Below, piece after piece: positions 1 through 6,720 of a DNA stretch of 8,364 nt; position 1 is the stretch's first letter; each line of letters starts with the position of its first letter. Position numbers and translations under genes: made by a program. The notes under the pieces were generated by a model. That model saw nothing but the letters and a program-made list of their open reading frames with translations, had not been told where the DNA came from and ran no database searches. Source of the DNA: Planctomycetaceae bacterium (GTDB lineage: Bacteria > Planctomycetota > Planctomycetia > Pirellulales > Thermoguttaceae); contig JAITKS010000027.1 of the NCBI GenBank assembly GCA_031278315.1, positions 1 through 8,364 on the forward strand, given 5' to 3'.

Positions 1-8
1 TATGCTGG

Positions 9-116
9 AGCATACAATTAATAAAGTGTCGTCCCTAGCGGGACTTGGATATGTTTATAGCGTTGATCCGTAAGCTAAAGCATACGGTTAATAAAGTGTC
101 GTCCCTAGCGGGACTT
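9..116. repeat. Two direct copies of a 38-bp palindromic repeat
   Basis: Copies lie at 9-46 and 79-116 and differ only at two adjacent bases (AA against GG after GCATAC). They are 70 bp apart, leaving a 32-bp unique stretch between them. Each copy ends in a short hairpin, GTCCC-TAGC-GGGAC (31-44 and 101-114), inside the context AAGTGTCGTCCC...GGGACTT. The array may continue beyond the left edge of the window. The hairpin type resembles dispersed intergenic palindromes common in repeat-rich genomes. No coding sequence is seen across it. The spacing is CRISPR-like, but two copies cannot support that call. Confidence 0.75.
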
Positions 117-137
117 AACAGATAATTAGCTCCTCCT

Positions 138-197
138 TTTCGTGTATTTCGTGTTTAAAATTACAAAAAATTTGAAAAAAAAATATTCCACTGATAT
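138..197 (+). repeat. Left copy of a composite intergenic repeat
   Basis: Two tandem 9-nt units (TTTCGTGTA at 138-146 and TTTCGTGTT at 147-155) are followed, after 20 nt, by a block at 176-197 (eight A, then TATTCCACTGATAT). The 22-bp block is exactly repeated in reverse orientation at 8055-8076. There it again sits next to two tandem 9-nt units. The shared order and orientation suggest both are copies of one dispersed element. No function is known to me. Short tandem units of this kind (reading like TTCGTG or TTCTCTGTG) recur between genes in many bacterial genomes. Confidence 0.6.
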
Positions 198-514
198 TTT
201 ACGAATAGTCTAAATACGGAAAGAGATTTTAATAAAAAACATGTTTTTTGAAGTTTTCTAAAGAATTATACATATTACAACCGATACATTCGATACAAGT
301 GTCATTATTCGCATAATATGACAAATAAGATCAAAAATGTATAAATCGTACTATTAACTCCTGTTGAAATTCAATTGTACAAATTCGTTACTCATGTTCA
401 TTAAAAATCCGGCTTTCAGATTAGGTAAGAATTAACTCAAACAGAAAATTCAAGTAAGATTAGTTTAAAAATTTCAAAAAAAATAAATAAATCAAATAAC
501 TGATAAAAATAAGA

Positions 515-525
515 ATGATTATCAT
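515..525. promoter_or_regulatory. Possible operator palindrome ATGAT-T-ATCAT
   Basis: A perfect 5-1-5 palindrome ends 7 bp before the candidate -35 box of the large gene. The sequence AATGATTATCAT loosely recalls the core of a Fur-type box, but the match to the full 19-bp Fur consensus is poor. In such AT-rich DNA an 11-bp palindrome can arise by chance, so this is only a candidate regulator site. Confidence 0.15.
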
Positions 526-532
526 ATCAAAC

Positions 533-561
533 TTGTCTTATTTATTTTCCGTTGGTAATAC
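533..561 (+). promoter_or_regulatory. Candidate sigma-70-type promoter for the large TPR gene
   Basis: TTGTCT at 533-538 and TAATAC at 556-561 are separated by exactly 17 bp, matching four of six and five of six consensus bases. Transcription would begin near 568, leaving a leader of about 24 nt before the ATG at 592. No Shine-Dalgarno sequence is visible in that leader. AT-rich DNA yields many such matches, so confidence is limited. Confidence 0.35.
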
Positions 562-591
562 AAAGTCGTCAAGTTGATTTAAGAATCAAAA

Positions 592-3500
592 ATGCCCCAA
601 TTAAACTCGAAATTGTGGTTTATCTATTTTGTCCTTTACTTAATTATCGTATTGGTCTGCGATAACTTTGCTGACTTAAATAATCTAAACGCACAAACAA
701 TAAACTCTACAATACAAAACAACAAAATATTAAATAAACCCGAACAACATGAATCTCCAAATCAACCAAAACAACCAAATCAACCAGAGCAACTCGATCC
801 ATCAAAAGATCAATCAAAACAACAAATTCAAACTCAATCTAACAAAAATGATGCTAAAGCAAATCAATTGTTTCTCGAAGGTGCTAATAATGAACGGCAA
901 GGTAAATTCACAGAATCAATGAAATTGTACGGCGAAAGTTTGAATATCGCACAAGAATCAACACTACGATTTATGATTCTACACCGCATGGCTGTACTAA
1001 ACGCTAAATTAAAAAAATTCTCTGAAAGTGAACACTGCTTTCGTATGGCTCTGCCCGATAGTAACGCCAATCCCGCCTTCCTCTGCGACTTCGCTAAACT
1101 ATACATCGACCAAAATAAACTCAACGATGCCGAAACTATTCTCAAAAATACAATATTAGCCGCACCAAATGATCGGCGGGCATTGTTCAATCTCGGTCAA
1201 GTTATTGCACAACAATCTGATCGGCAGACCGAAGGTTTAAGATACCTGAAATTAGCATTAGGAGATAAACTCGCATACAAAGAACTCGCAAAAATTTATC
1301 GAAAACTCGGAAGCGAAAATCAAGCACAATTCGCCGAACAACAAGCTCTGCTCGCAATCAACGAAAATCCAAAACAAAACACCGAAAATCAAACCGTAAC
1401 GCCTACCGCTCTCATCGAAAAAATAAAACAAGAACTAATGATACTCGAAGCAAAAGAAATCGCAGCCGTACAAGATAAAATATTAACCGACACCGAAAGA
1501 CAACTACTAACAAACCCGCCGGCAATAACTACAAAACAAATTGATATTCAACCCAACAAAGATATTGCAACATCAAATCCAGCCGATATTTCCGCAGCTA
1601 AAACGTCAGAAGTAAATTCCGAAATTTCAATAACACTACCAATTTTTCCGCCCAATAATTCATCTCCAACTAACAGTTCACCTACCAGTTTAACTGACAC
1701 TTTAACTACTGCCGCACCGCCTGATAACTCATCTAATTCATCAGCTAATTCATCGGCTAATTTATCGACGGATTCATCGACGGATTCATCGGCTAATTTA
1801 TCGGCTAATTTATTGCCCGATCCAGCTCAAGAAAATATTTCGCAAAAGTTAAAAAAAATTCCAGACGTAATAGAAAAATTTGATACTAATAACGAACTCC
1901 TTGATAAAAAAAATCGAGAATTAAGATCAATAAATTTCGGCGAAACAAATAACGTTACAAAAAATTCATCGTCGTTTTCAGCATCATCGCAAATCAGATT
2001 GATTCCGTTTCCGCAAAAAAATCTCAACGCCGCTTCCAATTCGAATATCGTGAATTTGGCAAATCCAAAAGATAAAAGAATCCCGCAAGTCAATTTGTCA
2101 TTCGATCCGGAAAGCATATTACAAGAAAATTCCAACAAAACAACAATTTCCGTAACAAAAACAATTGAAAAACAACCAAGTATAAAAATACGCGAAATCG
2201 AAAATCAAACAAACAACAGACAAATCTACCAAAACAAAACAACCGAACATTTACAACAAAATAAATTAAGAAAAAATAATTTCATTCCAGACTCGAAAAA
2301 TACTATTCCTCAAAACATAAATGTAACAAGAAATCAGTACGCCCATAAATCAAACGTATCACAACCAGATTATAGATCGCAACCAGATTACAGATCGCAA
2401 CCCGATTACAGAACGCAAACAGATTACAGAACGCAACCCAATTACAGGACTCAACCCGATTATAGAACGCAAACAGATTACAGGACTCAACCCAATTACA
2501 GGACTCAACCCGATTACAGATCAAATAACGTTGCAAATAATATGTTGTATTATCCGGCAGAAAATAATAATGAACCGAATATGATCCTGCCTAAACTGCA
2601 ACTCGTAGAAAATAAAAAAGTTAATAGTAAACCTAAATCAGACGCTGAATCGTTTCTCGCTTTTCGTCTAGTAACAGATTCAAGACCGCAACCGAGTTCT
2701 CAACAATTTCCGCAAAATTCTATTCCAACAACTGAATTTCCATTCACACAAACTCCAGAACAAGACACGGCTTCACTCCCAATTGAAACTAAACCGATAT
2801 TGGCAATTCGACCAATCGAAACAGAAAATATAGAATCCGCAAATATTGAATCTGCCAATATTGAATCAAACGATGCAAAAGATAAAAATAAAGATAATGT
2901 TCAATCTGACACGTCCGAAATTGTTTCGCATAGTACAAAAATAGAAGATGAAAAAGTCACGAAATCGCCGCAGTTGCAGTTAGATGATTTTCCCGCTCAA
3001 ATTAATGTAACAGAAAATCACGTAAAAATTGATACTCAAATTATCAAAAACGAAATAGCTAAATCCGAAACCGAAATTGATAAACAAATCGAAATTTCAG
3101 ATCAATCTAAAACTGAAAATAAAATCACAATTGAAAATATCACCAATATCGATTTGGATATAATTAAATTACCAACAAGTCCGTCAAACGAATTGCCGAA
3201 CAATAACATTACAAAAATTACACCCAAAAATGAACCGGCAGTAATCGCTCTTTTAGACAGCGAAAACAAAAAAAATCAACAAAGTAAACAAGAATTGACT
3301 CCAAGATTAACACCAAAAATGACTCCAAGATTGACTCCAAAAATGACACAAATTATTACAGACGACGTTCAGACAAATACTACAATCAATAATACTTTAG
3401 ATAATGTTTTAGATAAAAATAATTTCACTGATAAATCGCTAGTTACAATGTCGAAAACGTCAATTGACAAACCTGATTCAGAATTAGCTCAAGAAAAAAT

Positions 3501-5049
3501 TCAAACAATAGACGAAACCGATAACACAAAAAATATAACACTGAAAAAACTGCCGAACGATAAATTAATTTCAGAAAAAATTAATGAAACACCTAAAAAT
3601 GAATCTATCGAAATTAATCAAACCGAATCGTTAGCAAATTCTCAAACACTTGAAATTTTCCATTTACCTGAAACGAAACCATACGTGCTTTGGACAGAAC
3701 CGTCTATTTCTATTTCGACTCCAAAAGATAAAAACAAAATTATAGAAAACAAAGTTACAGAAAACAAAGTTACAGAAAATAAAGTTACAGAAAATAAAAT
3801 TCAGATAAAAGAAAATATCGATGGCGTACAAGCCGAATCTAAAATTGAGTCTGAAATCAACAATAATATTAAACCGGAAATCAAGCCGGAAATTAAACCG
3901 GAAATTGTACAAAATAAAATTCCTGTTACTGATTCGTCAAAAGAATTTAACAAAAATAATTCTGAATCAACAGAACCGGAAGGAACAAAAGAGACGAAAG
4001 AATCAACGGAATCGAAAGGCTCGGATGTAATAATCACGAAACGTTTACCAACGGCATTACCGATAATTCCCAATTCTACACCTGATACAGAGACGGGAAA
4101 AAAAGCAAAACGAATAGTTTCGCTGCCGGATAATGTAACAGAAAATCATGTCAAAATTGATACTCGAATTATCAAAGAAGAAATAACTAAATCTGAAACT
4201 AAAACTGATAAGCAACTTAACATTCCAGATAAACCTGAATTTGAAAATAAAACCGCAATTGAAAATTTCACCAACATTGATTTGAGTATAATTAAATTAC
4301 CAACAAGTCTGCCCAAAGAATCGCCAAATAATACAAATAATAATTTCACAAAAATTACACCGCGAAATGAACCTATCGAACATAGTCAAAACGAGCCGCT
4401 TGTAAATTCTGAAAGACGTGAAATTTTTCATTTACCTGAAACGAAATCATACGTGCATTGGACGGAGCCGTCTATTACAATTCCGAAAAATGAAAATAAA
4501 ATTACAGAAAATCAAGTTCAGTTAAAAGAAAATAACGATAGCGTACAAATTGAATCTAATATTAATATTGGGTCTGAAAACAACAATAATATTAGGCCGG
4601 AGATTAAGCCGGAGGTTGTGCTGAATAAAATTCCTGTTATTGATTCGTCTCAAAAATACAACAAAAATTATTCTGAATCGACAACATCGGAAGGATTGGA
4701 TATAATGACTCCGAGGCGTTTACCAACGGCATTATCGAGCGTTCCCAATTCTGCGGTTGATACGGATACTAGAATAGAAACAAGACGAACATTTTCGCAA
4801 TCTGATCCGGTCAACTCGAAATTTCAATCACCTGTACCGCTACAAAATTCGCCTCAAGTTACGACGTCTGCACGAGAACAATTTTCGAACAACGGTTTTG
4901 AAAATTATTCAGATATAAATTTCGACGAAACATTACGAAATAAAATTAACTCGCTTGAAGTTGATGATGAAAAACCGATGGATGATGTCGGTGTTTCTAG
5001 TACAAGAAAGTTTCGTCGAAATCAGAAAAATCCGTACTATAAATATTAG
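592..5049 (+). CDS. Large exported or anchored TPR protein with a long low-complexity repeat region
   Basis: I do not recognise this 1485-residue protein as a named family. Residues 1-6 are polar, K7 is followed by a hydrophobic run (8-23), and then charged residues. This looks like a signal peptide or membrane anchor. There is no good lipobox (VLVC), and the only loose cleavage candidate is after NLNA (34). Residues about 88-260 form roughly five TPR-like helical pairs, with signatures such as GKFTESMKLYGESL and AETILKNTILAAPND; TPRs normally bind proteins. Residues 260-1485 are rich in Asn, Thr, Lys, Glu, Ile, Ser and Pro and look disordered. They contain SSAN/SSTD units (383-406), nine QPDYRS/T hexads (591-644), IESAN units near 745, TPRL/TPKM units (904-919), VTENK units (1052-1069), KPEI units (1094-1105) and a 376-residue tandem duplication from 805. 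The last residues are basic (KFRRNQKNPYYKY). The ATG at 592 gives a sensible N-terminus, though no ribosome binding site is visible. The reading frame is intact throughout. A surface, periplasmic or scaffold role is inference only. Confidence 0.85.
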   Translation: MPQLNSKLWFIYFVLYLIIVLVCDNFADLNNLNAQTINSTIQNNKILNKPEQHESPNQPKQPNQPEQLDPSKDQSKQQIQTQSNKNDAKANQLFLEGANNERQGKFTESMKLYGESLNIAQESTLRFMILHRMAVLNAKLKKFSESEHCFRMALPDSNANPAFLCDFAKLYIDQNKLNDAETILKNTILAAPNDRRALFNLGQVIAQQSDRQTEGLRYLKLALGDKLAYKELAKIYRKLGSENQAQFAEQQALLAINENPKQNTENQTVTPTALIEKIKQELMILEAKEIAAVQDKILTDTERQLLTNPPAITTKQIDIQPNKDIATSNPADISAAKTSEVNSEISITLPIFPPNNSSPTNSSPTSLTDTLTTAAPPDNSSNSSANSSANLSTDSSTDSSANLSANLLPDPAQENISQKLKKIPDVIEKFDTNNELLDKKNRELRSINFGETNNVTKNSSSFSASSQIRLIPFPQKNLNAASNSNIVNLANPKDKRIPQVNLSFDPESILQENSNKTTISVTKTIEKQPSIKIREIENQTNNRQIYQNKTTEHLQQNKLRKNNFIPDSKNTIPQNINVTRNQYAHKSNVSQPDYRSQPDYRSQPDYRTQTDYRTQPNYRTQPDYRTQTDYRTQPNYRTQPDYRSNNVANNMLYYPAENNNEPNMILPKLQLVENKKVNSKPKSDAESFLAFRLVTDSRPQPSSQQFPQNSIPTTEFPFTQTPEQDTASLPIETKPILAIRPIETENIESANIESANIESNDAKDKNKDNVQSDTSEIVSHSTKIEDEKVTKSPQLQLDDFPAQINVTENHVKIDTQIIKNEIAKSETEIDKQIEISDQSKTENKITIENITNIDLDIIKLPTSPSNELPNNNITKITPKNEPAVIALLDSENKKNQQSKQELTPRLTPKMTPRLTPKMTQIITDDVQTNTTINNTLDNVLDKNNFTDKSLVTMSKTSIDKPDSELAQEKIQTIDETDNTKNITLKKLPNDKLISEKINETPKNESIEINQTESLANSQTLEIFHLPETKPYVLWTEPSISISTPKDKNKIIENKVTENKVTENKVTENKIQIKENIDGVQAESKIESEINNNIKPEIKPEIKPEIVQNKIPVTDSSKEFNKNNSESTEPEGTKETKESTESKGSDVIITKRLPTALPIIPNSTPDTETGKKAKRIVSLPDNVTENHVKIDTRIIKEEITKSETKTDKQLNIPDKPEFENKTAIENFTNIDLSIIKLPTSLPKESPNNTNNNFTKITPRNEPIEHSQNEPLVNSERREIFHLPETKSYVHWTEPSITIPKNENKITENQVQLKENNDSVQIESNINIGSENNNNIRPEIKPEVVLNKIPVIDSSQKYNKNYSESTTSEGLDIMTPRRLPTALSSVPNSAVDTDTRIETRRTFSQSDPVNSKFQSPVPLQNSPQVTTSAREQFSNNGFENYSDINFDETLRNKINSLEVDDEKPMDDVGVSSTRKFRRNQKNPYYKY
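1738..1809 (+). repeat. Six in-frame 12-nt units coding for Ser-rich tetrapeptides
   Basis: Six 12-nt units of the form TCATCGGCTAAT, TTATCGGCTAAT or TTATCGACGGAT encode residues 383-406 of the large protein as S/L-S-A/T-N/D tetrapeptides. A partial 9-nt unit precedes them at 1729. Near identity at the DNA level indicates recent slippage expansion. Because the unit is a multiple of three, copy changes keep the frame. Confidence 0.8.
2362..2523 (+). repeat. Nine in-frame 18-nt units coding for Q-P-D-Y-R-S/T hexapeptides
   Basis: Exactly nine 18-nt units encode residues 591-644 of the large protein. Variants are QPDYRS, QPDYRT, QTDYRT and QPNYRT. A higher-order 54-nt repeat is visible: units 3-5 (2398-2451) and 6-8 (2452-2505) have the same order of variants and nearly identical DNA. 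This indicates block duplication after single-unit expansion. The Tyr-Arg spacing is regular, with one Tyr every six residues, unlike the surrounding Asn/Lys/Glu-rich sequence. Confidence 0.9.
3004..4812 (+). repeat. In-frame tandem duplication with 1128-bp period in the large gene
   Basis: Copy 1 runs 3004-4131 (residues 805-1180) and copy 2 runs 4132 to about 4812 (residues 1181 to about 1407). Both begin NVTENHVKIDT. Both continue through NIDL-IIKLPTS, ITP-NEP, EIFHLPETK, WTEPSI, NKIPV-DSS and RLPTAL in the same order. Copy 2 lacks about 123 codons equivalent to 3238-3606, as well as some VTENK and KPEI units, so it is shorter. Divergence outside the shared blocks is considerable, so the duplication is not very recent. 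Confidence 0.85.
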
Positions 5050-5057
5050 TAGTAAAA

Positions 5058-5100
5058 TTTTTGTAACGAAAAAGCGTTTTGATGATTTTTTTTCATTTTT
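5058..5100 (+). terminator. Possible weak intrinsic terminator after the large gene
   Basis: Just after the stop codon, GAAAAA (5068-5073) can pair with TTTTTC (5089-5094). The 3' arm lies in a T-rich run (T8 at 5086-5093, then T5 at 5096-5100). The stem is A-T only apart from one G-C pair, so it would be weak. The left part contains the motif TTTTTGTAACGAAAAA that recurs elsewhere in the window. Confidence 0.2.
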
Positions 5101-5185
5101 GCCGTGAGAACTGTTGCGCTGTTTTATGAGTAACTTGAAATGAAATTAATGTAATTTATGTAAAGTAATTGTTAATGAGTTGGAG

Positions 5186-6574
5186 ATGAAAGCATTTTTA
5201 TTGAATATTCTTTATATTTTTATTTTGGTGTTCTATTCACCGATGTTGATTTATTCAGCGATATATTACGGCAAGTACCGATCAGGATTTAAGGAAAAAT
5301 TTTTCGGTCGTATAATCAAGCGTTATAAGGTAGTTAAGAACGACGGCAACAAAGAATATGTTGTGTGGTTTCATGCGGTCAGTGTTGGCGAGACAAGATT
5401 ATTACGTCCGCTTCTGCAATTGATAAGTGAGCGTTTTCCGAATTGGCGTTGTGTCATTTCGACGACATCACGAACAGGAATGGAAGTCGCTTTAGACAAT
5501 TATGGTCAAAATTGGAAAGTATTTTATTGTCCGTTAGATTTCAGTTGGAGTGTAGAAAAGGCGATGTGCCGTTTGAAACCGGATTTATTGGTTTTAACCG
5601 AACAAGAATTTTGGCCTAATTTGATTGATGCAGCAAAACGGCATAATGTGAAGTTAGCAGTAATCAATGGACGTTTTAGTGAACCGGGTTATAAACGGAA
5701 TTTATGGATACGGCCTTTTATTGCGTCGATGTTGCGGAAATTAGATGTAATCGCAGTACAAAGTGAAACGTATGCAGGTTGGTTTCATCGTTTGGGTGCT
5801 TCGACAGAGACAATTCATATTACAGGTTCAATGAAATTTGATGGTGTGAATTTTGATCGAAACAATGCCGAAACTGTACGATTACGTAAACTCGCCGGAA
5901 TTTCGCAAGATGATATCGTATTTGTTGCAGGCAGTACGCAGCCGCCGGAAGAGTTGTTTGCAATTGAATGTTATAACAATTTGAAATTCGATTTTCCTAA
6001 TCTGCGGTTGATAATTGTACCAAGACATGATAAACGTTTTAATGAAGTTGCGAAATTATTGGAATCAATGTCAATATTTTGGGAAAGACGAAGTTTATTA
6101 TCGGAATCAGATAAAAGTAATTCTGATACTGATAATAATGCTGAAGAATCTAATGATAAAATAAACGGTGTTGGTGTTAGTATAAATAAATCTGTTCGGC
6201 CGCGAGTATTATTAGTTGATAAAATCGGCGAGCTTGGTGCATGGTGGGGAACCGCCGCAATTGCATTTGTAGGCGGAAGTATCAGCAAACGAGGCGGACA
6301 AAATATGATCGAACCGGCAGCTTACGGCACCGCCGTATGTTTTGGTCCGAATACAAAAAATTTCCGTGACATCGTAGATTTATTATTGAGAACAAACAGC
6401 GCAAAAGTAATACACGATAAAAGAGAATTAGAATTTTTCATACGAAAATGTCTAGAATCGAATCAATTTACAAATGAACTTGGTAACAATGCAAAAAAAT
6501 TAGTAAAAGAACAACAAGGCGCAACAGAAAGAACATTAACGCTCTTAAAAAATCTTCTGGAAAAAAATGAGTAA
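5186..6574 (+). CDS. waaA: 3-deoxy-D-manno-octulosonic acid (Kdo) transferase
   Basis: This is a GT-B glycosyltransferase of family GT30 (WaaA/KdtA). It moves Kdo from CMP-Kdo to the lipid A precursor at the cytoplasmic face of the inner membrane. From the ATG at 5186 it has 462 residues; the family is usually about 420-430. Residues about 3-25 form the expected membrane anchor. WFHAVSVGE ends in Glu69, the conserved catalytic acid position. Further blocks are ISTTSRTG, LTEQEFWPNLI, INGRFS, ITGSMKFDG, VAGSTQPPEE, PRHDKRF and GGQNMIEPAAYG, whose Glu376 lies in the CMP-Kdo site, then GPNTKNFRDIV. The extra length is mainly a Ser/Asn/Asp-rich insertion at about 303-337. A TTG at 5180 would add two residues. 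I prefer the ATG, although the GGAG at 5182-5185 directly abuts it and would be too close for a normal ribosome binding site. A weak promoter (TTGAAA at 5135, TATGTA at 5157) may serve it. Confidence 0.95.
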   Translation: MKAFLLNILYIFILVFYSPMLIYSAIYYGKYRSGFKEKFFGRIIKRYKVVKNDGNKEYVVWFHAVSVGETRLLRPLLQLISERFPNWRCVISTTSRTGMEVALDNYGQNWKVFYCPLDFSWSVEKAMCRLKPDLLVLTEQEFWPNLIDAAKRHNVKLAVINGRFSEPGYKRNLWIRPFIASMLRKLDVIAVQSETYAGWFHRLGASTETIHITGSMKFDGVNFDRNNAETVRLRKLAGISQDDIVFVAGSTQPPEELFAIECYNNLKFDFPNLRLIIVPRHDKRFNEVAKLLESMSIFWERRSLLSESDKSNSDTDNNAEESNDKINGVGVSINKSVRPRVLLVDKIGELGAWWGTAAIAFVGGSISKRGGQNMIEPAAYGTAVCFGPNTKNFRDIVDLLLRTNSAKVIHDKRELEFFIRKCLESNQFTNELGNNAKKLVKEQQGATERTLTLLKNLLEKNE

Positions 6575-6656
6575 ACATAATCATTCGTAATATAGCTTGA
6601 AAAATTAAATTGTGTATTTCGTATTGAAAAAATATTTATTGTGCTATGAATTGCTG

Positions 6657-6720
6657 TTAAATATCGAAAATTAAAGTGAGAGCGGTATATTTAACTTTAA
6701 GTTTATTTTTGTAACAAAAA
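6657..6720 (+). promoter_or_regulatory. AT-rich leader of ribF with two competing hairpins
   Basis: TTAAATAT (6657-6664) can pair with ATATTTAA (6687-6694). Alternatively, TTAAAGT (6671-6677) can pair with ACTTTAA (6694-6700). The two stems interleave and exclude each other. The segment ends in TTTTTGTAACAAAAA (6706-6720), which runs into the ribF ATG, and no Shine-Dalgarno sequence is visible. It does not resemble the FMN riboswitch. Such pairings may be chance in AT-rich DNA. Confidence 0.15.

Larger units (their letters stand above)
117..591. other. Gene-free AT-rich upstream region
   Basis: This 475-bp stretch contains no credible coding sequence on either strand. It holds the composite repeat at 138-197 and, near its right end, a candidate operator (515-525) and promoter (533-561) for the large gene. 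The middle, about 200-510, is AT-rich with many A and T runs, and I see nothing further in it. Confidence 0.6.

Noticed and set aside
9..116. CRISPR array
   Set aside because: Only two repeats and one spacer-sized gap are visible, with no cas gene and no further units to the right. The palindrome type is typical of dispersed repeats. Kept only as a finding to check.
592..700. Lipoprotein signal in the large protein
   Set aside because: The only Cys near the hydrophobic run is preceded by VLV, which lacks the small residue a lipobox needs just before Cys.
864..1190. Minus-strand open frame of 108 codons opposite the TPR region
   Set aside because: It lies wholly within the large gene, has no recognisable domain, and is expected from the skewed composition of the opposite strand.
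2303..2536. Minus-strand frame rich in repeated Cys-Asn-Arg-Val units
   Set aside because: It is the antisense reading of the nine 18-nt units of the large gene; its regularity comes only from that repeat.
3664..4073. Overlapping short frames on both strands within 3664-4073
   Set aside because: They are shadows of the VTENK, KPEI and Ser/Glu-rich repeats of the large gene, with biased composition and no independent start signals.
5971..6288. Minus-strand frame of 105 codons inside waaA
   Set aside because: It is antisense to a clearly conserved gene, with no domain and no promoter or ribosome binding site.
6575..6719. FMN riboswitch ahead of ribF
   Set aside because: The 145-bp spacer lacks the conserved GC-rich blocks of an RFN element and is too AT-rich for that fold.
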